Below, piece by piece: positions 5,369 through 12,900 of a DNA stretch of 16,973 nucleotides. The DNA comes from Bacillota bacterium (lineage in GTDB: Bacteria > Bacillota_E > Sulfobacillia > Sulfobacillales > JAIMBI01): the NCBI GenBank assembly GCA_021828405.1, contig JAKARZ010000041.1:1-16973 (forward strand), written 5' to 3'. The translations under genes were made by a program, and so were the position numbers. Under the pieces are notes generated by a model, which saw only the letters and a list, made by a program, of their open reading frames with translations, was not told the origin of the DNA and did not search any database. Each line of letters starts with the position of its first letter. Positions within the stretch are counted from its first letter, which is position 1.

Positions 5369-6793
5369 GTGGCAACAGCATCGGGAGATCAAGCATGGCG
5401 TATCGAACAAAACGGGGTGAATCCCGTTCCCGATGGAGAACGGCACGCGAACCCGGGAAACTTGTTTTGGGTGTGGTTTGCGGCCAATCTGGCCATTGTG
5501 GGTTTGGTGCTCGGAGCCGTGGCCATGTCGTACGGACTGTCGCTGGCCCAGGGACTCCTGGTGTTGACGGGTGTGGGGTCGTTTGCGCTCATCGGATACT
5601 TTGCCATTCCGGGGACGCGCACGGGGGTCCCCACCATGGTGCTGAGCCGCGCGTCCTTTGGCACACGGGGCAACGTGTTTCCCAGCCTAGTGTCGTGGGT
5701 GAACCTGGTGGGTTGGGAGACGGTGGTGCTGGTTGTGGCGACGCTGGCCTTGGAGGCCGCGGGGCAGGCGGCCTTTGGGTGGGCGCCGACGTGGGCAGTC
5801 GCCGTGGGCTCGCTGGCGCTGGTGATGGGTGTGGCCTTTTCCGTCGCCCTCCTAGGCCATGCGACGCTAGTGCGTGTGCAGAAGGCTTTTAGTTACATCT
5901 TTGGCGCCATGACCGTGGTGGTGGCGGCTCTGCTGCTGCCGCACGTCAATTGGGCCGCCCTGGGGCGAATTCCAGACGGCCCCTGGCTGACCGGGGTGCT
6001 GCCGGCGTGGTCCGTGGTGGTGGCGGCGACGGGGCTCTCGTGGGTCAACACCGCGAGCGACTACACCCGCTACCTTCCCCGAACGACCACGAGCCGCCGC
6101 ATTTGGGGCGCCACGACGTGGGGGTCGGTCATTCCCGCGGCGGCGCTCATGCTGCTGGGTCTCCTGCTGTACGGCGGGCATGCGGGCCTGGCCACGACCG
6201 CGAATCCCATCGGGTACCTGGAGACGCTGCTGCCCAGTGGGCTCGCGGTTCCGTACCTGCTCACCGCCGTGGCCAGCATGGTCACCGGGGACATTCTGGA
6301 CATCTACTCGTCGGGGTTGAGCCTCCTGGCGGCGGAGATTCGCATTCCCAGATACCGGACGGTGTTCGTGGATGCCGTCCTGTCGGTGGCGGGCAGCCTG
6401 TACATCCTGCTGGCCGCATCCCAGTCGTTTATGGGGACCTTCGAGGCGTTTCTGAGTCTCCTGGCCGGTGTCCTGGCACCGTGGGCCGGCGTTTTTCTGG
6501 TGGACCTGGCGACGCGGCTGCGCCATGGCGTGGTCGTGGCGGAACTTTATCGGGGCCGGGCGTCCCTCTACGGCGCGTATCGGGTTCCGGCGCTGGCGGC
6601 CTGGGGGGCCGGATTGGTGGTGGCGGCGCTGTTTAGCTCCACCAGCGTGTATCAGGGGCCGCTGGCCACCGGGGTGTTTCAGGGATCGGACCTGGGGTTT
6701 TTGGCCGCGTTCGCCGCCAGCGTCCTGATTTACGGCGGCTGGCCGCGGGGGCAGCAGCCTGAGATGACCATGGCGTCGGAGGGATCCTCCTAA
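5369..6793 (+). CDS. cytX: NCS1-family permease CytX, probable hydroxymethylpyrimidine importer
   Basis: This 474-aa protein has about twelve membrane segments. It opens with the NCS1 signature region, a NGVNPVPDGER stretch followed by the first helix (NLFWVWFAANLAIVGLV). It belongs to the purine-cytosine permease group. Members under TPP-riboswitch control are known as CytX and are thought to take up HMP or a related pyrimidine for thiamine synthesis. The GTG start at 5369 follows TAAGGAGG at ideal distance. It is the first gene after the riboswitch terminator, and its stop codon overlaps the tenI start (TAATG). The substrate is inferred from context, since NCS1 proteins differ in what they carry. 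Confidence 0.92.
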   Translation: MATASGDQAWRIEQNGVNPVPDGERHANPGNLFWVWFAANLAIVGLVLGAVAMSYGLSLAQGLLVLTGVGSFALIGYFAIPGTRTGVPTMVLSRASFGTRGNVFPSLVSWVNLVGWETVVLVVATLALEAAGQAAFGWAPTWAVAVGSLALVMGVAFSVALLGHATLVRVQKAFSYIFGAMTVVVAALLLPHVNWAALGRIPDGPWLTGVLPAWSVVVAATGLSWVNTASDYTRYLPRTTTSRRIWGATTWGSVIPAAALMLLGLLLYGGHAGLATTANPIGYLETLLPSGLAVPYLLTAVASMVTGDILDIYSSGLSLLAAEIRIPRYRTVFVDAVLSVAGSLYILLAASQSFMGTFEAFLSLLAGVLAPWAGVFLVDLATRLRHGVVVAELYRGRASLYGAYRVPALAAWGAGLVVAALFSSTSVYQGPLATGVFQGSDLGFLAAFAASVLIYGGWPRGQQPEMTMASEGSS

Positions 6794-7392
6794 TGCTGGT
6801 CGCGATGTTGGATGTGCCGCGGGCACCGGCCGACTGGCCCAGAGTCGCCGCGCGGTGTGCCCCCTGGGTGGAGGTGTTCATTCTCCGGGCCAAGGCCGAG
6901 CCTGCGGCGCGGCAGACTCGGTTGGCCGCGATGCTGGTGGAGGCGGTCGGGGGTCGACCGGTGCTGGTGGCAGACCGTCTGGACGTGGCGCTGGTCACCG
7001 AGGTGGCGGGGGTGCATTTGCCGGGAGACGGTTTGTCACCGGATCAGGCCCGCCGGCTGTGGCCCACGGGGGTGATTTCCCGGGCGGTACACAGCGTCGA
7101 GGAGGTGGACAGCGCGGCGGGTGCCGACTGGTTGGTGTTTGGCCACCTCTTTCCCACGCGGTCCAAGCCTGGGCTGGCTCCCCGCGGGTTGGCCCTGGCC
7201 GCTGAGGTGGCGCGGCGGTCACCCGTTCCGGTGGTGGGCATCGGGGGCGTGGACCCCGGCCGCGTGTCGGCTGTGTGCGACGCGGGGTTGGCCGGGGTGG
7301 CCGTGGCCGACGCGCTGTGGCTCGCGCCCGACCCCGCGCGCGCGGCGCGTGAACTGGCGGCCCCCTGGGTGGCACATGGAGGCGGCACATGA
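6793..7392 (+). CDS. tenI: thiazole tautomerase TenI (ThiE-like fold)
   Basis: This 199-aa TIM barrel belongs to the ThiE/TenI family. It has LRAK (31-34), GVHLP (73-77), an SRAVHSVEE block (96-104), FGHLFPTRSK (116-125) and GIGGVDPGR. Three points favour TenI over ThiE: the FGH motif with His118, which matches the catalytic His122 of B. subtilis TenI; LPGDGLSPDQ in place of the ThiE HxGQxD motif; and a place directly before thiS-thiG-thiF, as in the Bacillus operon. TenI aromatises the thiazole tautomer released by ThiG. It is often annotated as thiamine-phosphate synthase by similarity. A dual role cannot be excluded. A GGAGG lies about ten bases before the ATG. Confidence 0.82.
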   Translation: MLVAMLDVPRAPADWPRVAARCAPWVEVFILRAKAEPAARQTRLAAMLVEAVGGRPVLVADRLDVALVTEVAGVHLPGDGLSPDQARRLWPTGVISRAVHSVEEVDSAAGADWLVFGHLFPTRSKPGLAPRGLALAAEVARRSPVPVVGIGGVDPGRVSAVCDAGLAGVAVADALWLAPDPARAARELAAPWVAHGGGT

Positions 7393-7404
7393 GGGAGGCG
7401 AAGC

Positions 7405-7605
7405 GTGGAGCTCAAATTGAACGGCAGTTGGCGGGAAACGCCGGACTTGCCGACGGTAGGGGCACTTTTGACCCACCTGGGGGTGACCCGTCAGGCGGTG
7501 GGGGTACTGCAAAACGGGCAGGTGGTGGCGCGCGAAGCGTTTGGCCGCGAGCCGCTGCACGACCGTGACGAGTTGGAGATCGTCCGGTTTGTTGGCGGCG
7601 GCTAG
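7405..7605 (+). CDS. thiS: sulfur carrier protein ThiS
   Basis: This 66-aa ubiquitin-like protein begins with a MELKLNG strand and ends in the required Gly-Gly (EIVRFVGGG). ThiF adenylates that C terminus, which then carries sulfur as a thiocarboxylate to ThiG. The GTG start at 7405 follows GAGGGAGG at good distance, 12 bp after the tenI stop. Length and ends are normal for the family. Confidence 0.96.
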   Translation: MELKLNGSWRETPDLPTVGALLTHLGVTRQAVGVLQNGQVVAREAFGREPLHDRDELEIVRFVGGG

Positions 7606-7627
7606 CGAGCACCGAAAGGAGGACGAC

Positions 7628-8452
7628 ATGACTGGTCAGGAGAAGGCAGGGGCGCCGCAGGGGACGCCCGGGGGACCGTGGAGGGTCGGGGATCATGAAT
7701 TCAACTCGCGCCTCATTGTGGGTACGGGGAAATACGCCACCTGGGACCTGATGCGGGAGGCCATTCAGGCATCGGGGACGGAGCTGGTCACCGTAGCGGT
7801 GCGGCGGGTGAACATAGACCAGCCGGATGAGCCGTCGCTCTTGGAGTACGTGCCGAAAACCGCGGCGCTGCTGCCCAACACCGCGGGTGCGTATACGGTC
7901 GAGGAGGCCGTGCTGACGGCGCAGCTGGCCCGGGCCGCTGGGCTGGGCAGCCTGGTCAAGCTGGAGGTGATCGGTGACGCGGATCTCCTGTGGCCGGACC
8001 CCGTGGGCACTTACGAAGCCACGCGCCAGCTGGTGGACGACGGGTTCACGGTCATGGTGTACACCACGCCGGATCCGGTGCTGGCGCGACGGCTGGCCGA
8101 GGCCGGCGCCGCGGCGGTGATGCCGCTGGGGTCGCCGATTGGATCGGGGCAGGGCGTACTGGACGTCTCGGCCGTGGCCCTCATCAAGCAGCGGATCGAC
8201 GTGCCGGTCGTGGTGGATGCGGGAATCGGGAGCCCGGCCGATGCGGCGCTGGCCATCGAGGCCGGCGCGGACGCGGTCCTGATCAACACCGCGATCGCCG
8301 AAGCTCAGCATCCGGTGCAGATGGCCCGGGCCATGCGCCTGGCCGTCGACGCGGCATTTTTGGGCCGCGCCGCCGGGCCCATGGCCCGCCGACATCGCGC
8401 CGCCGCCTCGTCACCCGGCACGGGTATGGTCGCCGCCCCCGCGAAGTCGTGA
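7628..8452 (+). CDS. thiG: thiazole synthase ThiG
   Basis: This 274-aa TIM barrel condenses deoxyxylulose 5-phosphate, iminoglycine and ThiS-thiocarboxylate to the thiazole phosphate. The Schiff-base lysine is Lys111 in the LVKLEVIGD motif. Also present are LLPNTAG (81-87), the MPLGSPIGSGQG phosphate-binding loop, a VVDAGIGSPADAA block and ADAVLINTAIA. The ATG at 7628 follows AAAGGAGGACGAC. The C terminus after AFLGR carries an extra Ala/Arg-rich tail of about 20 residues. The gene overlaps the thiF start by four bases. Confidence 0.97.
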   Translation: MTGQEKAGAPQGTPGGPWRVGDHEFNSRLIVGTGKYATWDLMREAIQASGTELVTVAVRRVNIDQPDEPSLLEYVPKTAALLPNTAGAYTVEEAVLTAQLARAAGLGSLVKLEVIGDADLLWPDPVGTYEATRQLVDDGFTVMVYTTPDPVLARRLAEAGAAAVMPLGSPIGSGQGVLDVSAVALIKQRIDVPVVVDAGIGSPADAALAIEAGADAVLINTAIAEAQHPVQMARAMRLAVDAAFLGRAAGPMARRHRAAASSPGTGMVAAPAKS

Positions 8453-9225
8453 ACGGTGTGGGCGTAGACGCCAGCTTTCCGGTGGTGCGGGATGTGGACC
8501 GGGTGCGCCGCCTCGTGGCGCTGCCCGACGTGAAGCCCGCTATGCTGGACAAACTCGCGGGCGCCACGGTAGCCATTGTGGGGATGGGGGGCCTCGGGTG
8601 TGCCAGCGCCCCGTACCTGGCGGCCGCCGGGGTGGGTCGCCTGGTCCTCATTGATCCCGGCCGCGTGGCCGCGACCGACTTGGGGCGGCAGATTCTCTAC
8701 GGCCCGACGGATGTTGGCGAGCTGAAGGTGGACGTGGCGGCGAGCCGCTTGCTGCGGCAGCACCCGCGGCTCGCGCTCGTGCGCGAGCCGGTGGCCCTCG
8801 CGGCAGACAACGCGGCCGCGCTCTTAGAGGGCGTGTCCGCCGTGGTGGATGGGCTGGACGACGGGGCGGCCCGCGATGTCCTGAATGCCTGGGCCGTCCG
8901 CGGCGGCGGCCCGGTCGTGTTTGGCGGTGCGCTCGGGTACGAGGGCCAGGTGGCCGTGGTGCCCCCCGGAGGCCGGCCTTGCCTCGGGTGTCTGTTCGGC
9001 TCCGTGGCCGATGCGCCTGCCGAATGTAGCGTGGAAGGGGTGTTGGGGCCGCTTGTCGGGGTGGTAGGATCCCTGCAGGCGGCGGAGGCATTGAAGTGGC
9101 TCCTGGGGGTGGGCCGCGTGCTCACCGGCCGCGTATGGCTGCTGGACCTCTTTACCGGGGCGACGCGCGTGGTCCCGATCCCGGCGCGCACGGGGTGCGC
9201 GGTGTGCGGGGGAGCCGCCGTCTGA
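8449..9225 (+). CDS. thiF: ThiS adenylyltransferase ThiF (E1-like)
   Basis: This 258-aa protein of the ThiF/MoeB/HesA family activates the ThiS C terminus with ATP. It has the nucleotide loop GMGGLG (45-50), the conserved Arg80 in DLGRQ, a four-Cys zinc site (Cys178, Cys181, Cys250, Cys253), and Cys193 in the AECSVEGVLGP segment, where ThiF carries its sulfur-transfer Cys. The GTG at 8449 overlaps the thiG stop as GTGA, which fixes the start. A nearby GTG at 8458 is less likely. Its place after thiS and thiG separates it from MoeB. Confidence 0.93.
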   Translation: MNGVGVDASFPVVRDVDRVRRLVALPDVKPAMLDKLAGATVAIVGMGGLGCASAPYLAAAGVGRLVLIDPGRVAATDLGRQILYGPTDVGELKVDVAASRLLRQHPRLALVREPVALAADNAAALLEGVSAVVDGLDDGAARDVLNAWAVRGGGPVVFGGALGYEGQVAVVPPGGRPCLGCLFGSVADAPAECSVEGVLGPLVGVVGSLQAAEALKWLLGVGRVLTGRVWLLDLFTGATRVVPIPARTGCAVCGGAAV

Positions 9226-9262
9226 GGAAAAGGGTCCGAGCAAGGTCGGAGGCAGTCCACGC

Positions 9263-10861
9263 ATGGAAAAGGTCCGGGTGGCGGAGCTCTTGGTTGCGTT
9301 TGGACTCTTCCTTGCGATCGGGGTGTCGTGGTTGGGCGTCATGCCGCTGTGGCAGGGCGCCGACGAACCGGCGCACTTTGCCTACGTTCAGTACATGGCC
9401 GACCATGTCTTGCCCCCGGTGGAGCGCGTGGTGGCGCCGGGCCAACACCCTTGGGAGTTTAGCCCCTCGCCCGCGGAGGCGGCCGCCATCGAGGCTACCC
9501 ACCGCAATCGGCTGTTGGCGGGCCCCCAGGGGTGGCTGGCCACAACGCCGGGCGAGGCTGCTCGGGTGGCGCATGAGGTCAGCCGGGCGAGCTCTGCCCC
9601 GGGCGGGGATCGGGCGGGGAGCCAGAACTACGTGGGCATCTACCCGCCGCTGTATTATGCGGCGGTCGGGAGGGCGGCGTCGTGGCTCCACATCCGGAAC
9701 GTGTTTGACCAAGCTTTTATGGCGCGCGGGTTTTCGGCGGTACTGCTGGGGCTGACCGGTGTCCTCATCGACTTGGTGGTGAGCTTGGTGATTCCCGGGC
9801 GGCGACTGCGCATTGCGCTGACCGCCGCCCTGGGGCTCTCACTCCCAACGCTCGGCATGCTGGGCGGCACGGTCACCAACGATCTCACCGCCGACGCCGC
9901 CAGCCTCGCGGTGTTTTATCTGACGTTGCGAGCCATGTCGGGCCAAGCCTTTCGCGCCGGAAGCGCGGCCCTGTTTGGCGCCGTCGCGGGGCTCGTGATC
10001 TGGACGAAGGAAGAGGCGTACGTGGGGCTGGCGGTGGCCGTGCCCTTTGTCCTGTGGGCACTGTGGCGGCGCGTCGGCGCCCGGCGCGCCTGGCGCTGGA
10101 CGGCTGCGGCCGCGATCCTCGGCATCCTCATTGGCGGACCCTGGCTGTGGTTCACCTGGCGCGCCTATCACGCGATCCTGCCGCCCCTCACCTATCAGGC
10201 GGCGGCCCCCGCGCCTCGAAGCGCCGCCTGGGTGATGCAGAACCAGCTGTTCAATGGGGCCTACCTTCAGTACCTGCTGGTCGGCGAAACGGTCTTCGGC
10301 ATCGTGTGGTGGAGTCCCTGGGCCCGCCACCCGTGGGCGTTCATCCCCATGGCGGCGGTGTTCGGCGCGCTCCTGATCGGGGGTTTGGCGGTGGCCCGGA
10401 AAAGCCCAGGCTATTGGGTGGCCATCGCCTGGATGGTGGTGGGAGTGGGCGTGCTCGGCGTGCTGCAAATTTCCTACGCAGCGACCACCGGCACCAGTTT
10501 CCTGGAAGGACGCTATTTTTTCTTCCTGCTGGGTCCGTTCTTCTGGTTGGCGGCCCAGGCCATTCGGCGAATTGCCGCCGTGGCGACGCCCATCCTGCTG
10601 GCGGGTGCGGCTCTCCTGTCGGGGCTGGTGGCCAACGCCACCCTGCAGCGATTTTACCATGCGGGCCTCGCGCCCTATCTGACCGGGCGAATTGTGCCGT
10701 TCGGCCCGCCTACGCTACTGCTCCTGAGTCGCGTGGCCGCTGTGGGGCTTGCCGTCGCGGTGCTGCTGCTTTTGGGGAGCTCGGTGGCGGTCGCGCTTCG
10801 GCGCGGTCGGGGCCGCACCGCCGGCGACTCTCCCGAGTCGGGGGGTGGCCAGGTCGGATAA
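9263..10861 (+). CDS. polytopic membrane protein, DUF2142 / GT-C glycosyltransferase-like
   Basis: This 532-aa protein has an N-terminal signal-anchor helix, then a large first extracytoplasmic loop opening with PLWQGADEPAHFAY, and about ten more helices. The DE..HF motif in the first loop, YPPLYYA, NDLTADAASLAVFY and a late EGRYFFFLLGP segment are features of DUF2142 and related lipid-linked sugar transferases (GT-C fold). The Asp-Glu pair (about residues 34-35) would be the catalytic acidic site. It follows thiF by 37 bp without a terminator, so it may be read from the thiamine operon, but nothing ties it to thiamine. The actual substrate is unknown. The gene converges on thiO. Confidence 0.75.
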   Translation: MEKVRVAELLVAFGLFLAIGVSWLGVMPLWQGADEPAHFAYVQYMADHVLPPVERVVAPGQHPWEFSPSPAEAAAIEATHRNRLLAGPQGWLATTPGEAARVAHEVSRASSAPGGDRAGSQNYVGIYPPLYYAAVGRAASWLHIRNVFDQAFMARGFSAVLLGLTGVLIDLVVSLVIPGRRLRIALTAALGLSLPTLGMLGGTVTNDLTADAASLAVFYLTLRAMSGQAFRAGSAALFGAVAGLVIWTKEEAYVGLAVAVPFVLWALWRRVGARRAWRWTAAAAILGILIGGPWLWFTWRAYHAILPPLTYQAAAPAPRSAAWVMQNQLFNGAYLQYLLVGETVFGIVWWSPWARHPWAFIPMAAVFGALLIGGLAVARKSPGYWVAIAWMVVGVGVLGVLQISYAATTGTSFLEGRYFFFLLGPFFWLAAQAIRRIAAVATPILLAGAALLSGLVANATLQRFYHAGLAPYLTGRIVPFGPPTLLLLSRVAAVGLAVAVLLLLGSSVAVALRRGRGRTAGDSPESGGGQVG

Positions 10862-10900
10862 CTTCGGGGGAATGCGGGCGATGGGTCGTGCCGCGCGGCG

Positions 10901-11983
10901 TCAGCGCGTTGGGTGGAACCGGTCCGGGCGAAAGGGTGTGAGATCCACCGGCGGCGTTTCGCCGCGCGCCACCTGGCGCACAATCTCCGCGGTGATGGGC
11001 GACAGCAAGAGCCCGTTCCGGTAGTGGCCGGCCGCGATGATGAGGCCGCCGATGCCGGGCCACGGGCCCAACAGCGGCCGGCCGTCGGGTGTGGCCGGCC
11101 GCAGCCCGGCCCACACTCGGTCAAACGGTAGGGGCAACAGCTCGGGAGACATGGATCGGAGGACGTCCGCCAGCGTTGCGATGCCGGCAAATGTTACGCG
11201 GGCGTCGAACCCGGCCTCGGCATCTTCCGTCGCGCCTACCACGACCTGGCCGTCACGCTTGGGGGCCAAGTACCCGCGGGGGCCAAACACCACGTGGGGG
11301 AAGGGCGGGCGCGGGGCTCTTATGGCAAGCGCCTGGCCGCGCACCGGCAGCACTGGGAGGGGCTCGGGGTGGGGCAGGAGCGCAGCCGCCCAGGCGCCGG
11401 CGGCCAGCACAACTGTGCTGGTGGCAAGCGACTGGCGCGGGGTGTCCACCGCCACCACCCGGTCGTGGTCGACCCGGATGCGCCGCGCGGGCTCGCCCAG
11501 ACGAAGGTCCACCCCGCGCTCCGCCGCCGCCTGCGCGAGGGCCGCCAGATACGCAGGTCCGCGAATCTGACCCTCGTGCGGCGACCAGATGGCGCAAGGC
11601 CAGTCGGGGTCCGTGTCGTCCAGCCACTCTACCTCGGGCGAATACTGGCGGCGCCAGGGGAGAGACGCTTCGAGATCCTCGCGCTCCGCCGCCGCCACCT
11701 GCCGCAGAATGCCTGTCGGTTCGAACTCGGGGTCAATGGCGCTGTCCTCGCGGAGCGCCTCCACCCACGCGGGAAACTTGAGCCAACTGTCCCAAAGCAG
11801 GCGCGTTCGCGGGCCGTCGTCTCGGGACTCGGCGAGCGGGCCCAGAATGCCCGCGGCGGCCTGTGACGACTGGCCCCCCAGGGACCCCGCATCCAGCACC
11901 GTCACGTCGATGCCGTCCCCGGCAAGGTGCCAGGCGGCCGCCAGCCCAATGACCCCCGCTCCCACAACCACCACATCCGCCAC
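10901..11983 (-). CDS. thiO: glycine oxidase ThiO
   Basis: This 360-aa FAD-dependent D-amino-acid-oxidase-type protein has the dinucleotide motif GAGVIG at 8-13, followed by the VTVLDAG strand, GGQSSQAAAGIL, AGLRPATPDGRPLLGP, and the ThiO signature GHYRNGLLLSP (Arg322). It oxidises glycine to iminoglycine, the substrate of ThiG in aerobic Bacillus-type thiazole synthesis. The GTG at 11983 is preferred because GGGAGG lies seven bases upstream. The ATG at 11989 is only one base from that site, and an ATG at 12073 would read through the promoter. In B. subtilis thiO is inside the thiamine operon. Here it is convergent and has no riboswitch. Confidence 0.93.
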   Translation of the reverse strand: MADVVVVGAGVIGLAAAWHLAGDGIDVTVLDAGSLGGQSSQAAAGILGPLAESRDDGPRTRLLWDSWLKFPAWVEALREDSAIDPEFEPTGILRQVAAAEREDLEASLPWRRQYSPEVEWLDDTDPDWPCAIWSPHEGQIRGPAYLAALAQAAAERGVDLRLGEPARRIRVDHDRVVAVDTPRQSLATSTVVLAAGAWAAALLPHPEPLPVLPVRGQALAIRAPRPPFPHVVFGPRGYLAPKRDGQVVVGATEDAEAGFDARVTFAGIATLADVLRSMSPELLPLPFDRVWAGLRPATPDGRPLLGPWPGIGGLIIAAGHYRNGLLLSPITAEIVRQVARGETPPVDLTPFRPDRFHPTR

Positions 11984-12013
11984 CGTCATACCTCCCGCGC
12001 CGAGCGTGCCTTC

Positions 12014-12042
12014 ACAATCGCGCCCCTTGCGGCCAGCGTCAA
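12014..12042 (-). promoter_or_regulatory. probable promoter of thiO
   Basis: On the minus strand TTGACG (12042-12037) and GATTGT (12019-12014) are separated by 17 bp. This puts the transcription start about 25 bases before the GTG at 11983. The -35 matches consensus in five of six bases; the -10 is weak. No TPP riboswitch lies in this leader, so control differs from the main operon. Confidence 0.4.
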
Positions 12043-12174
12043 GCTTCGGCGGCCAAGGCCCGAGGATCCGCACATTGGCACGGCGGGGCGCAGGAGTTTC
12101 GCCGCCCAGCGCGAACTGTGGGACTAGCCGATGTGGCTTCCCCGTATGGCCGCAAACCGGCGAGGAGGGTGCTT

Positions 12175-12891
12175 GTGGATGTCCAGGTAGGCGTGGAAGT
12201 GGATGACAAGGGCCAAGCTATGGTGTGGGTGGCCGAACTGCCCGGCTGCTATGCCCGCGGGCGCTCGGTCCAGGAGGCTCTCGACAAGGTTCCGCTGGCC
12301 GTCTTTGAGTTTTGTGTGTGGCTTCAAACCCATGGAGAAGAGCTGGATGGCCCGGGCGCGTTGTCCCTGTCGCCGCCCGAAACGGTGAGGGTGGCTTCGG
12401 ACTTGGGCCAAGCCGAAAGCACGGCCCTGTTTGCCTTTGACCGACTTCCGCCTGCGGGCGCCGCGCCGCTGGCCCTCCGGGCGGCGCAGTACGCCCGCGC
12501 CGACCTTCTGGAGATGCTGCCCCGCCTTCACCCCGACATGCTGAATCTTCGGCTGGAGGGGGCGAACCGCTCGCTGGTGCAGACGCTGGATCACCTGATT
12601 CTGACCGATGTGTGGTACGCGCTGCGGGCCACCACGCCGGACAATCTGGAGATGCGGACCTACCTGCTGTCGGTGCTGCGGGACGCCATCCTGCCGTTGT
12701 TGGCCCAGGCGGCGGACGCGGCGGACTTGTCCGTGAGCCAGTATCGGGACCCGAGCTATGCGGAGCCGGACCAGGAGTGGACGCCGTTCAAGGCGCTCAG
12801 ACGGCTGGTGTGGCACGACCGGGTGCACTACCGCCAGCTGAGCCGCCAAAATGAACGGTTGCATGCCGGCGGTGGGCCTGCCCGCACGTAG
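12175..12891 (+). CDS. HicB-like / DinB-like two-domain protein
   Basis: This 238-aa protein combines two unrelated folds. Residues 1-60 match a HicB antitoxin partial-RNase-H domain: a DVQVGVEVDDKG strand pair, then WVAELPGCYARGRSVQEAL, the family hallmark. Residues from about 85 to 231 match the DinB/YfiT metal-binding four-helix bundle. It has a DHLIL helix (His140) and a late HDRVHYRQL helix (His214, His218), the usual three-His metal site. The GTG at 12175 is chosen because AGGAGG stands six bases before it. There is no hicA next to it. DinB-family enzymes include thiol-dependent transferases such as BstA/BshB-associated proteins, but the substrate here is unknown. Confidence 0.72.
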   Translation: MDVQVGVEVDDKGQAMVWVAELPGCYARGRSVQEALDKVPLAVFEFCVWLQTHGEELDGPGALSLSPPETVRVASDLGQAESTALFAFDRLPPAGAAPLALRAAQYARADLLEMLPRLHPDMLNLRLEGANRSLVQTLDHLILTDVWYALRATTPDNLEMRTYLLSVLRDAILPLLAQAADAADLSVSQYRDPSYAEPDQEWTPFKALRRLVWHDRVHYRQLSRQNERLHAGGGPART

Positions 12892-12900
12892 AATCGGCGC

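Noticed and set aside
5867..6826. 319-codon minus-strand frame opposite cytX
   Set aside because: It is an antisense shadow rich in Arg, Gln and His. The cytX reading on the plus strand is clear.
6793..7392. Annotation as thiamine-phosphate synthase ThiE
   Set aside because: The fold fits, but the FGH motif and missing HxGQxD motif favour TenI. It is kept as an alternative only.
8449..9225. Annotation as molybdopterin-synthase adenylyltransferase MoeB, given the molybdoenzyme in the window
   Set aside because: The gene overlaps thiG, follows thiS and carries the ThiF-type Cys193, so ThiF is the better reading.
12074..12174. A hicA toxin gene paired with the HicB-like domain
   Set aside because: The space upstream has no frame encoding a HicA-like double-stranded RNA-binding protein, and the sequence downstream is the convergent rhodanese.
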